DNA from: Spirochaetaceae bacterium
GTDB taxonomy: Bacteria; Spirochaetota; Spirochaetia; SZUA-6; Bin103
DNA length: 10,303 bases
Direction of reading: 5' to 3'
NCBI GenBank assembly: GCA_028820215.1
Contig: JAPPKD010000276.1
Location: forward strand, 2,489-12,791
Positions 1-7,398 of the stretch are shown here, in pieces. The notes below the pieces were generated by a model. The model worked only from the letters and a program-made list of their open reading frames with translations, searched no databases and had not been told where the DNA came from. Every line of letters begins with the position of its first letter. Position 1 is the stretch's first letter. Both the position numbers and the translations under genes were made by a program.

Positions 1-182
1 CCCTGGCCGCCAAGGCGCACGCCCTGTTGCACGGGCGTGGCTACGTGACGCCACAAGACGTCAAGACGATGGCGCCCGACGTGTTGCGCCACCGCGTCAT
101 ACTCAGTTATGAGGCGGAAGCCGAGGAGCGCACCGCCGACGACCTGGTGGCGGACATTCTGGACGCTGTCCCGGTGCCGTGA
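1..182 (+). CDS. moxR: MoxR-family AAA+ ATPase, C-terminal end (partial)
   Basis: Only the last 59 residues are in the window; the reading frame starts at base 3 and ends with TGA at 180-182. The text AKAHALLHGRGYVTPQDVK, followed by APDVLRHRVILSYEAEAEE, is the C-terminal lid helix region typical of MoxR ATPases. The Walker motifs lie upstream and are not visible. Family knowledge: MoxR proteins are cytoplasmic hexameric AAA+ chaperone-like ATPases, almost always encoded beside DUF58 and VWA proteins, and are thought to remodel or insert metal into partner proteins. The stop overlaps the GTG start of the next gene by three bases within GTGA, so the two are probably translated as a coupled pair. 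The family call rests on this tail plus the strongly conserved context. Confidence 0.9.
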   Translation, partial: LAAKAHALLHGRGYVTPQDVKTMAPDVLRHRVILSYEAEAEERTADDLVADILDAVPVP

Positions 183-1066
183 TCTCCCCGGAGCTGGCGC
201 GCCAGATTCGCTACATCCAGATCAGTGCCCGGCGCGCCGTGGACACCGTCTTCGGCGGCGAGTACGCGAGCGTCTTCCGGGGCCAGGGCATCGAGTTCCA
301 GGAGGTGCGCGACTACCAGCCCGGCGACGAGATTCGCAGCATCGACTGGAACGTGACCGCGCGCATGGGGCACCCCTACGTGAAGCGCTTCGTGGAGGAA
401 CGCGAGCTGACGGTGTTGTTCGTGGTCGATCTGTCCGCTTCCGGGGCGTTTGGTTCCATCGCCAAGAGCAAGACCGAGGTGGCGGCGGAACTGACCGCGC
501 TGCTGGCGTTCTCGGCAATCCGCCACAACGACCGGGTCGGCCTGGTAGCGTTCACCGGTGGCGTCGAACTGTTCATCCCGCCGAAGAAGGGGGTGACCCA
601 TGTGCTGCGTCTGGTCCGTGAGTTGCTGTTCTTCGAGCCGGAAGGCACGCGCACCGACATCGGCGCCGCGCTGCGCTTCGTCAGCCGCGTGCAGCGGCGC
701 CGGGCCACGGTGTTCCTGGTCTCCGATTTCTTGGCCACCGGCTATGAGCCGGCGCTGCGGCTGGCGGCGGCGCGGCACGACCTGATCGCCGCGTCGATCG
801 TCGATCCGCACGAGATGGCGTTGCCGCGTGCCGGGCTGCTCGACCTGCAGGACGCGGAGACCGGTCGGCGGGTACTGATCGACACCTCCAGCCGCCGGGT
901 GCGTGCGGACTACGAGCGGCGCGGGCGGGAGCGCCAGCACGAGCTGTCGGCGCAACTGCGCCGGCTCGGCGTCGACCAGATTCCCATCCACACCGACCAG
1001 TCGTGGACGCGCGACCTGGTGCGATTCTTCAAGGCGCGCGAGCGGCGCGCGGCGGGCGGGCGGTAG
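179..1066 (+). CDS. DUF58 domain protein of the MoxR-VWA (Bat) operon
   Basis: This is a 295-residue soluble protein with no signal peptide or membrane segment, presumably cytoplasmic. Residues 44-62 hold the DUF58 signature R-D-Y-x-P-G-D-E-I-R-x-I-D-W-N-x-x-A-R. Residues 82-88 (VVDLSAS) form a DxSxS MIDAS-like motif at D84, S86 and S88. T157/T159 (GTRTD) and D183 (VSDFL) could complete the site, so the back half is a VWA-like fold. Family knowledge: DUF58 proteins pair with MoxR ATPases and are likely their substrates or adaptors; the exact reaction is unknown. The GTG start at 179 was chosen because it overlaps the moxR stop and opens with the usual MISPELARQIR-type N terminus. The next gene begins 4 bases after this stop. 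Confidence 0.93.
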   Translation: MISPELARQIRYIQISARRAVDTVFGGEYASVFRGQGIEFQEVRDYQPGDEIRSIDWNVTARMGHPYVKRFVEERELTVLFVVDLSASGAFGSIAKSKTEVAAELTALLAFSAIRHNDRVGLVAFTGGVELFIPPKKGVTHVLRLVRELLFFEPEGTRTDIGAALRFVSRVQRRRATVFLVSDFLATGYEPALRLAAARHDLIAASIVDPHEMALPRAGLLDLQDAETGRRVLIDTSSRRVRADYERRGRERQHELSAQLRRLGVDQIPIHTDQSWTRDLVRFFKARERRAAGGR

Positions 1067-1070
1067 CACG

Positions 1071-2114
1071 GTGGGCTGGGGACGCGGCGTTGCCTGGGGC
1101 GTGTTCGGCGCGTTGCTGGCGCTGGTATCGGGGTGTAGCGGCGGACCCGCGGAGGAGCGGGATACGATGGCCGCGTGGCAGGTGGAGCGGTCGGCCGGCG
1201 CGGGCGGCGCGGCGTTGGCGGTGCGGCTGGACCGGGACCGCATCACCACCGCCGAGTGGCTCACCCTGGAGGTCGAAGTCCACGCCGCCGAGGGACGGGC
1301 CGTGCGGCTGCCCGCGTCCGCCGAGTTGGAGGCCGGCTCGTTGCGCGTGGAACGGATGCAGACCGAGCCGCCCGAGTTGGTGGAAGACGGCACGGTGCGC
1401 TGGCTGCGGCGGTTCGAACTGCAGCCGTTCCTGGCCGGCGACTATGCCGTTCCCGCCCTGCAGGTGGCGGTCGCGGGTGTGCCCGTTGCCGCCGGGGAGG
1501 CCGGCGAGGAAACCAGGCTCACCACGGAGCCGATCCCGGTGACCGTGGTGTCGGTGATCGACCCGGCAGAGGCGGCGCCGCGCCCGCGCGAGGTGCAGGA
1601 TCCGGTGGCGGTGGCCCCGCGTACTACGCACCTCGTGCTGCTCGCCGCGTTGGGTCTGGCGGTGGCCGGCACCGGTGCCGGCGCCGCGTTCTGGTGGCGG
1701 CGCCGGGCGGCCCGCATCCGCGCCCGCGAGGCGCTGGTACCGCCGCACGAGGCGGCGCTGCGCGCGCTGCGGGAACTGGCGGCCGGCGACCTGCCGGAGC
1801 GTGATCCGCTGGCGTTTCACCACGCCGTCGCGGATATCCTGCGCCGCTTGCTGGAGCAACGCTTTGCGGTGCGCGCGCCGGAGCGCACCACCGAGGAGTT
1901 GATGCTGATCGTGGCCGGCGCGGACTGGCTGGACGATGCGCAACGGCGCGCCCTGCACGCCTTCCTGGCGCGCTGCGACCAAGTCAAGTTCGCCGGCTCG
2001 CGACCGCCGGCGGCCGCCGCCCGCGGCTTGATCGACACGGCGGCCGACCTGGTTACCGCGCTGTGCGCGGTTTCGGCGCAGGACTCCACGGAGGAGGACG
2101 CCGTTGCAGTTTGA
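1071..2114 (+). CDS. BatD-like lipoprotein with C-terminal cytoplasmic helical domain
   Basis: The protein is 347 residues from a GTG start, chosen because it places a textbook lipoprotein signal peptide at the N terminus: hydrophobic VFGALLALVSG followed by Cys22 (lipobox V-S-G-C). Residues 40-165 look like one beta-sandwich domain of BatD type (DRITTAEWLTLEVEVHA and FLAGDYAVPALQVAV). A membrane helix spans about 187-209 and is followed by an Arg-rich stop-transfer segment. A helical domain with the D-Q-V-K-F-A motif (303-308) then follows, like the C-terminal part of proteins found between DUF58 and BatA in other Bat loci (DUF4381-like). It appears to be a short relative of BatD, which has more beta domains. 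Having both a lipobox and a second membrane anchor is unusual. The 3' end overlaps batA by 11 bases. The role is inferred: a membrane-anchored partner of the VWA proteins. Confidence 0.8.
   Translation: MGWGRGVAWGVFGALLALVSGCSGGPAEERDTMAAWQVERSAGAGGAALAVRLDRDRITTAEWLTLEVEVHAAEGRAVRLPASAELEAGSLRVERMQTEPPELVEDGTVRWLRRFELQPFLAGDYAVPALQVAVAGVPVAAGEAGEETRLTTEPIPVTVVSVIDPAEAAPRPREVQDPVAVAPRTTHLVLLAALGLAVAGTGAGAAFWWRRRAARIRAREALVPPHEAALRALRELAAGDLPERDPLAFHHAVADILRRLLEQRFAVRAPERTTEELMLIVAGADWLDDAQRRALHAFLARCDQVKFAGSRPPAAAARGLIDTAADLVTALCAVSAQDSTEEDAVAV
2090..2097 (+). promoter_or_regulatory. Strong Shine-Dalgarno site for batA
   Basis: GGAGGAGG lies 6 bases before TTG at 2104, inside the end of the upstream lipoprotein gene. 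It is the best ribosome-binding site in the operon and settles the choice of TTG as the batA start, because no ATG or GTG with a comparable site precedes the conserved N terminus. Confidence 0.75.
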
Positions 2115-3153
2115 AGCGCCGTGGGCGTTCCTGCTGGCGCCGCTGGCGGCGGCGCTGCCGTTGCTGCGCCACCTGGCCGCGCGCCGGCAAGCCGGCCTGA
2201 CCTTTTCCTCGGCGGCGTTGCCGGCCGCGGTGGCGCCGTCGTGGCGGCAGCGGCTGGCGTGGCTGCCGCTGGCGCTGCAGGTCGCCTCCCTGCTGCTGCT
2301 GGTGGTGGCGCTGGCGCGCCCGCGCGAGGGACAGGAGCAGGTGGTGGACGTGAGCCGCGGGGTGGCGATCGAGTTGGTGGTGGATCGCTCGTCGAGCATG
2401 CGGGTGCCGATGGCGGCCGGGCAGGACAGCCCGAGCCGCCTGCAGGCCGCCAAGGCGGTGCTCGCCCGTTTCATTCGCGGCGACGATTCCGGCCTGCAGG
2501 GGCGTTCCCAGGACCTGATCGGGTTGATCACCTTCGCCCGCTACGCGGAGACCATCCTGCCGCTCACCCTGGCCCACGACGCCGCCGGTGGCTTCCTGCG
2601 CGGCATCGAGCTGGCCGGCAAGGGCAGCGCCGAGGACGGCACCGCGATCGGCGACGCCATCGCGCTGGCGGCGGCCCGCCTGCACACCGCCGAGGAAGAG
2701 CTGCGCGCGTCCGGCGCCGGCGCCACCTACGAGATCAAGAGCAAGGTGATCGTGCTGCTCACCGACGGCATCAACAACACCGGCACCCGCGAGCCGCTTG
2801 CCGCCGCCGAACTGGCGCGCGACTGGGGCATTACCGTGCACGCCATCGGCATCGCGGACGAGTCGGTGCGCTCCTCCGGCACCACCACGTTGTTCCGGCT
2901 CGGCGGGCGCGAGATCGACGAGGCGGCCCTGCGCGCCATCGCCGAGACCACCGGCGGCCTGTTTCGCATCGCCGGCGACGCGCGTGCGCTGCACGAGGTA
3001 TACCGCGAAATCGACGCGTTGGAGCGCAGCGAGATCGAGTCGGTGCGCTACGTGAGCTACCGCGAGCGCTTCGTGCCCTGGGCCCTGGCCGCCGCGGCGT
3101 GCATGTTCGCGGCCACCCTGCTGAGCGCATCGGTATTGCGCCGGAGCCCATGA
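2104..3153 (+). CDS. batA: BatA, VWA-domain inner-membrane protein
   Basis: The protein has 349 residues and the standard BatA layout. The N terminus QFEAPWAFLLAPLAAALPLL is a first membrane helix (about 5-23). A second helix lies at about 54-72 and ends in A-R-P-R, the usual boundary before the VWA domain. The VWA domain runs about 86-305 with a complete metal-ion-dependent adhesion site: D94-R-S96-S-S98, T180 (EDGTAIGDA) and D221 (LLTDGINN). A C-terminal helix (about 325-345) closes the protein. Family knowledge: BatA and BatB are paired membrane VWA proteins thought to form a complex with the other Bat proteins. The start is TTG, supported by GGAGGAGG 6 bases upstream. The stop TGA overlaps the batB ATG within ATGA. 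Assignment is firm; cellular function is not established. Confidence 0.93.
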   Translation: MQFEAPWAFLLAPLAAALPLLRHLAARRQAGLTFSSAALPAAVAPSWRQRLAWLPLALQVASLLLLVVALARPREGQEQVVDVSRGVAIELVVDRSSSMRVPMAAGQDSPSRLQAAKAVLARFIRGDDSGLQGRSQDLIGLITFARYAETILPLTLAHDAAGGFLRGIELAGKGSAEDGTAIGDAIALAAARLHTAEEELRASGAGATYEIKSKVIVLLTDGINNTGTREPLAAAELARDWGITVHAIGIADESVRSSGTTTLFRLGGREIDEAALRAIAETTGGLFRIAGDARALHEVYREIDALERSEIESVRYVSYRERFVPWALAAAACMFAATLLSASVLRRSP

Positions 3154-4304
3154 TGCCGCTCATCGCAACCGACGGCGCGCTGCGCTTCGTGCATCCGGAG
3201 GCGTTCCTGCTGCTGTGGCTGCTGCTGCCGCTGGCGGCGGCGTTGTACCTGGCCGGGCGTGCCCGGCGCCGCGACGCCCACCGCTTTCGCGCCGTGCCGG
3301 AGCAGGGGCCGCCGGCGTCGGACGCCCGCCCGCTGCTGACAGTCTTCACCTTGACCGGGATGGCACTGCTGGTGATCGCCATTGCGCGCCCCGGCTGGGA
3401 GTCGAGTCCCACCACCGTGGAGCGGCGCGGGCGCGACGTGGTGTTCGTGGTGGACACCTCGCGCAGCATGCTGGCCGAGGACCTGGCCCCCAACCGGCTG
3501 GAACGCGCCAAGCTGGCGATCCTGGACGCGGTGGAGATGCTGGACGGGGACCGGGTGGCGCTGGTGGCGTACGCCGGCAGCGCGGTGGTAAAGAGCCCGC
3601 TGACGTTCGATTACGGATTCTTCCGCATGGCCGTGCGGCAACTGTCGGTAACCAGCGTGAGCCGCGGCGGGTCGCTGCTCGGAGACGCGCTGCGGACGGT
3701 ACACAACGACGTTCTCGACAACCAGGTGCGCGAGTTCAAGGACGTCCTGCTGATCACCGACGGCGGCGACCACGACAGTTTCCCGGTCGAGGCCGCCGAG
3801 GCACTCGGCCAGAGCGGTGCACGGATCCTGGCCATCGGCCTCGGCAACGACACTGCGGGTCAGCCGATCCCCGACCTGCAGCAGTCCGGCCCCGCCGGTG
3901 CCGCCTACGTCGAGCACCAAGGCGAGATCGTGCTCAGCGCGCTCGACGCCGACCTGCTGCGCGCGGTGGCCGGCGCCACCCCGGCGGGCCGCTACGTGCA
4001 CTGGGCCACCGGCAACCTGGACCTGGGACGCCTGTACCGGGAGATGATCGCCGCCGCCCCGGGCCGCCTGCTGGAGGCGGAGGCGGTCGAACTGATCAAC
4101 GAGCGGTTCCAGGTATTCATCGGTCTCGCCCTGCTGCTGTTCGCCGCCGCCGCCGCCGTGCCGGACCGGTTGCGGCTGCCGCGCCTGCACATGGGGCGCC
4201 TGGGCGGCCTCGGGCGTCGCCGGCGCACACCGGAGGTCAAGCCCGCCGCGGCCACTCGCCGGCGCTCGGTGCCGCACCAGGTACGGGGAGCGGCGTCCGG
4301 ATGA
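3150..4304 (+). CDS. batB: BatB, VWA-domain inner-membrane protein
   Basis: The protein has 384 residues. Membrane helices lie at about 17-35 (HPEAFLLLWLLLPLAAALYL) and 62-80 (ending IARPGW). The VWA domain runs about 95-305 with D102-T-S104-R-S106 and D204 (LLITDGGD). The BatB-typical run A-E-D-L-A-P-N-R-L-E-R-A-K follows the first MIDAS motif. The third MIDAS position, usually Thr, reads Ser here (RGGSLLGDAL, S175), a conservative change. A C-terminal helix (about 321-337) precedes a basic tail. The start is one of two tandem ATGs (3150 or 3153); ATG 3150 overlaps the batA stop within ATGA. Unlike most junctions here, the next convincing start is about 300 bases further on, although an ATG at 4301 overlaps this stop and opens a long in-frame extension of BatC. 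Confidence 0.92.
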   Translation: MMPLIATDGALRFVHPEAFLLLWLLLPLAAALYLAGRARRRDAHRFRAVPEQGPPASDARPLLTVFTLTGMALLVIAIARPGWESSPTTVERRGRDVVFVVDTSRSMLAEDLAPNRLERAKLAILDAVEMLDGDRVALVAYAGSAVVKSPLTFDYGFFRMAVRQLSVTSVSRGGSLLGDALRTVHNDVLDNQVREFKDVLLITDGGDHDSFPVEAAEALGQSGARILAIGLGNDTAGQPIPDLQQSGPAGAAYVEHQGEIVLSALDADLLRAVAGATPAGRYVHWATGNLDLGRLYREMIAAAPGRLLEAEAVELINERFQVFIGLALLLFAAAAAVPDRLRLPRLHMGRLGGLGRRRRTPEVKPAAATRRRSVPHQVRGAASG

Positions 4305-4603
4305 GCAGACGGTTCAGGCATTACCAAGGGCCTCCGCGGAGCCGGAGCGACCTCCCTGCGCTTGCCAGCTCACGCCAAGGCGCCGGCCGCATTCGAGCGC
4401 CGATACCTGTGGGCTCGCTGCGTCACTTCTCGCTCTCAAGTGGCCGATCTGCTCGGGCGCCGCGCGTTGCCAGCGCGGCGTCGGGCCGCCTTTGGCGTGA
4501 TGCCGGGTTCCACCACCGGCTGCTCGCGTTGATTCGGTACCGGGCCGACCGGCGCGCAGTGACGGCGGCGCATGGGTGGAACGGACGTGCCGGCGGTGGC
4601 GGG
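4305..4603 (+). other. Repeat-rich spacer or in-frame BatC N-terminal extension
   Basis: These 299 bases separate batB from the convincing start of batC. The batC frame is open throughout, so ATG 4301 would add 101 residues rich in Arg, Ser, Gly and Ala with no recognisable domain. At the DNA level the stretch holds several palindromes: CTCCGCGGAG (4332-4341), a perfect 8-bp stem with 7-base loop (4458-4480), and a longer inverted repeat whose arms contain TCACGCCAA (4370-4378) and TTGGCGTGA (4492-4500). Every other junction in the operon overlaps or is only a few bases long. I read it as an inserted repeat element that happens to preserve, or was selected to preserve, the reading frame. Whether it is translated cannot be told from sequence. 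Confidence 0.5.
4458..4480. repeat. Perfect inverted repeat (8-bp stem)
   Basis: CGCCGCGC (4458-4465) and GCGCGGCG (4473-4480) are exact reverse complements around the 7-base loop GTTGCCA. The hairpin sits at the centre of the batB-batC spacer, between the two outer arms near 4370 and 4500. No T-tract follows it, so it is not a typical intrinsic terminator. Confidence 0.55.
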
Positions 4604-5482
4604 ATGAGGCCGCTTCCCCGCCGGAATCGGGGCAGGCGCATCAACTCGCCGGTGTACGGCATGCTGCTGGCGGCGGTTTGGCTGGCCGTCGGCGGCGGCG
4701 GGGCGGCGGCGATCGGCCAACCGGAGCGCGCGGCGCGGGCCGGCATGGCCGCCTACCGCGGCGGCGACTTCGAGGCTGCGGCGGGTGCCTTCACCGGCGC
4801 CGCCGAGTTGCGGCCCGGCAACGCCGGGTTGCTGTACAACGCCGGAGCGGCCGCTTACCGGCTCGGCAGCTACGGCGTCGCCCGGCGTTTGTTGCAGGCA
4901 TCGATCAGCGGCGCCGACGACGACCGCCTCGCCGCGGCCGGTCACCTGGCGGTGGGTCACTCCTGGACCGCGGAGGCGGAGCAACTCGCCGAAACCGATC
5001 CCGCGGCCGCGATGGCCGCGTTGGAGGCCGCCATCGAGAGCTACGAGCGTACGCTGCGGCTGAACGGCGATCGTGACGAAGCCGCCTACCACCTGGAGCG
5101 CGCGCGCGCCATGCTTGACGAGTTGCGCCGGCAGATGGCTCAGGACAGCACCGACTCGCAAGACAGCGGAGAGCAACGGCAACAGCAACAAGACCAGCAG
5201 GGACCACAGCAACCGCCGCAGCAACAGGAACAGCAGGAAACCGAGTCCGGCCGGCAACCGGACCAGCAGCACCAAGAGCACCAAGAGCAACAAGAGCATC
5301 AGGCACCGCCGCAAGACGCCGCGCAGCAGGATGCCGGCACGCAACAGGAAACGGCCGCGCAGCCACGCTCCGACGACGAGGCGGACGCGGTGGCGCGGCA
5401 GATCATCGCCGACGAAGAAGCCCTGGCCGCCATGATGGAGCGCCGCCGGCAGGAGATGGAGCCGGTGGCGCGGGACTGGTAG
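4604..5482 (+). CDS. batC: BatC, exported TPR protein with Gln-rich tail
   Basis: From ATG 4604 the protein has 292 residues. Residues 1-16 are basic and 17-38 form a signal-peptide core (YGMLLAAVWLAVGGGGAAA), so it is probably periplasmic or membrane-anchored. Residues 44-165 hold tetratricopeptide repeats: AYRGGDFEAAAGAFTGAAEL, then AGLLYNAGAAAYRLGSYGVA, then a further helical pair ending DEAAYHLERAR. Residues 190-255 are a Gln/Glu/His-rich low-complexity tract. The tail I-I-A-D-E-E-A-L...R-R-R-Q-E-M-E-P-V-A-R-D-W is the usual BatC ending (the family often ends in DW). ATG 4604 is preferred because the signal peptide follows directly; ATG 4301, overlapping the batB stop, would add 101 residues of odd composition. 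The stop shares one base with the GTG preceding the batD ATG. Likely a scaffold for Bat complex assembly (inference). Confidence 0.85.
   Translation: MRPLPRRNRGRRINSPVYGMLLAAVWLAVGGGGAAAIGQPERAARAGMAAYRGGDFEAAAGAFTGAAELRPGNAGLLYNAGAAAYRLGSYGVARRLLQASISGADDDRLAAAGHLAVGHSWTAEAEQLAETDPAAAMAALEAAIESYERTLRLNGDRDEAAYHLERARAMLDELRRQMAQDSTDSQDSGEQRQQQQDQQGPQQPPQQQEQQETESGRQPDQQHQEHQEQQEHQAPPQDAAQQDAGTQQETAAQPRSDDEADAVARQIIADEEALAAMMERRRQEMEPVARDW
5171..5368 (+). repeat. CAG/CAA/GAG-rich low-complexity tract in batC
   Basis: BatC codons 190-255 are mostly CAG, CAA, GAG and CAC, giving Gln, Glu and His runs. Around 5269-5298 the unit CACCAAGAG is near-perfectly repeated. The local base composition is richer in A than the surrounding GC-rich DNA. 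Charged or Gln-rich linkers between the TPR part and the C-terminal motif are common in BatC proteins, but repeats this regular can change length by slippage. Confidence 0.7.
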
Positions 5483-5484
5483 TG

Positions 5485-7398
5485 ATGAGAGGCAGTCTGG
5501 CCATTCGCGCGGCGCGGTCCGGCGTGCGCCGCCGTTTGCGTGGCGTCGCGGCCGGTAGCGGGGTGGTGAACACCATTCTCGGGCTCCGGCTGACCCGAGC
5601 CGCGGCCGTGCTGACGCTGGTGGTGGTCGCGGTCGGCGCGGGCGCCCAGGAGATCTCCGTGCGTGCCGGCGTCGACCGGGGGACGGTGGACGTAGGCGAT
5701 CCGTTTCGTTTCCAGATCGCCGTGGCAGGGACCGACCAGGTAGCGCCGCCCGACCTCGGTGCGTTGCGCGACTTCACCGTCCGTCCGCTCGCGGCGGGCC
5801 CCAACAACAGCGAAAGCGTCACCGTAATCAACGGCAATACCACCCGCGAGGTGCGCCGTGGCTACGTGATGACCTATCAGCTCACCGCCAACCGTGCCGG
5901 CACGCTCACCATTCCGGCCCTGCCGGTCGTTGTCGGCGGCGTGCAGCGGTACACGCCGGAGATCACCGTGGAGGTGAACGAGCCCGGCATCGTGGACGGA
6001 TACCGCCTGCACCTTGCCCTGGCTGAACGCGAGGTCTGGGTCGGCCAACCGGTGGTGCTCACCACCACCTGGATGTGGGACCCGCGCCTCGGGCCGGAGC
6101 GGTTCCACCAGTTGAGCGTTCCCCTGTTCGACGGCTCCCCCGACACCGGCGTCACCTACGAACACAGGCGGCCGGCCACGCCGGAGGACGATCCGGTGCG
6201 CCTCGAAGTCACCGGCCAGGAAGTCGTTTGGCAGCGTGGCGAGGCCGCGGTGGACGGAGAAAGCTACCGGACGCTGAGCTTCACCACCACGTTGATTCCG
6301 CAACGCTCCGGTGAGCTCACCATTCCCAGGGCGACCCTGGTGTTCGAGGGCATCGCCGGTTTTCGCAACACGCGGGACGTCTTTGGACGCGCCGTCCGGC
6401 AAGCGGTCTCGCAACGCTTCGTGTTGCCGTCCAACGAATTGACGCTGCACGTGAAGCCGCTGCCGGAAGCGGGGCGGCCCGGTGCTTTTACCGGCCTGGT
6501 CGGCACGTTCACCATCAGTGCCGAGGCCGCGCCGCTGGAAGTGAAGGTGGGCGATCCGATCGACCTCACGGTGACCATCTCCGGCAGCGGCGACCTGCGC
6601 CGGCTGCCGCCCCTCGACTTGAGCCGGATGGACGGCTTCGAGGCGTTCCGCATCAGTGACGCTCCGGCCGCTCCGGCCACCTTCGAACGCGCCACGATTG
6701 CTCGCACCCTGCGCGCACTCAGCCACGACACCGTCGCCATCCCGCCGGTGCGCATCGTGGCGTTCGATGCCGCCGGCGGACGGTACGTGGAACTGGCCAG
6801 CGAAGCGATACCGCTCAGCGTGCTGCCGACCCGCCAGGTCACCATGCTGGACGTGGAGGGCGACGGCGATGCGGCGGTGCCGAGCGCCGCGGTCGCCAGC
6901 CGGGAGGAGGGTATTGCGCACAACTACGCCGGAGCCCGGCTGCTCAAGGAACAGCGCTTCGACGCGGCCGCCTTTGCCGCATCGCCGGGCGGGCCGGCCG
7001 CCCTGTTGGTGGCTCCGCTGCTGCTGGCCGGACTCTCCGGATGGGCCGCGGTTCGCCGCCGCCGGCAACGGTCCGCCAGCCCTGCCGCGGCCCTGAACCG
7101 GTTGCGCCGCGCCCTGGAGGCCGGCGGAGCCTCGGCGCACGCCGACCCGTCGGCCCAGCACCTCGCGTTGCGCACCTACCTGGCCGACCGATTCGCGGCG
7201 GGACGCCCGGTGCACGGCTTCGCCGACGTCGAAGACCTCCTGCGCGAACGCGGTGTATCGGAGCCCCACGTCGACCAGTTGCGCGTACTGTTCGCCGGCC
7301 TGGAAGCGGCCCGTTACGGCGGCGCCGGCGCGGACGGGGACGTGGCGGCCGATGTGCGCGCCTGGGCTGCCGATGTCGAAGAGGCGCTGCGCCGATGA
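5485..7398 (+). CDS. batD: BatD, exported multi-domain beta-sandwich membrane protein
   Basis: From ATG 5485 the protein has 637 residues. After a basic stretch, a signal core (about 38-54, AAAVLTLVVVAVGAGAQ) exports it. Three beta-rich modules follow. The first (about 57-165) has the BatD pattern VDRGTVDVGDPFRFQIAV and ends at RAGTLTIPALPVVVGG. The second (about 172-325) contains REVWVGQPVVLTTTW and RSGELTIPRATLVFEG. The third (about 338-447) contains VKVGDPIDLTVTISGSGDLRRLPP. A membrane helix lies at about 504-523, followed by an Arg-rich stop and a helical cytoplasmic domain to the end. This matches the BatD/oxygen-tolerance family. An in-frame GTG at 5563 would remove the first 26 residues and leave a more ordinary signal peptide, so the true start is uncertain. 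The stop overlaps batE within ATGA. It probably acts with BatA/BatB at the inner membrane. Confidence 0.9.
   Translation: MRGSLAIRAARSGVRRRLRGVAAGSGVVNTILGLRLTRAAAVLTLVVVAVGAGAQEISVRAGVDRGTVDVGDPFRFQIAVAGTDQVAPPDLGALRDFTVRPLAAGPNNSESVTVINGNTTREVRRGYVMTYQLTANRAGTLTIPALPVVVGGVQRYTPEITVEVNEPGIVDGYRLHLALAEREVWVGQPVVLTTTWMWDPRLGPERFHQLSVPLFDGSPDTGVTYEHRRPATPEDDPVRLEVTGQEVVWQRGEAAVDGESYRTLSFTTTLIPQRSGELTIPRATLVFEGIAGFRNTRDVFGRAVRQAVSQRFVLPSNELTLHVKPLPEAGRPGAFTGLVGTFTISAEAAPLEVKVGDPIDLTVTISGSGDLRRLPPLDLSRMDGFEAFRISDAPAAPATFERATIARTLRALSHDTVAIPPVRIVAFDAAGGRYVELASEAIPLSVLPTRQVTMLDVEGDGDAAVPSAAVASREEGIAHNYAGARLLKEQRFDAAAFAASPGGPAALLVAPLLLAGLSGWAAVRRRRQRSASPAAALNRLRRALEAGGASAHADPSAQHLALRTYLADRFAAGRPVHGFADVEDLLRERGVSEPHVDQLRVLFAGLEAARYGGAGADGDVAADVRAWAADVEEALRR

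Noticed and set aside
2121..3149. Upstream extension of the BatB frame through the batA region
   Set aside because: The translation there is an Arg/Ala/Gly-rich shadow of batA; BatB homology begins at the tandem ATG at 3150/3153.
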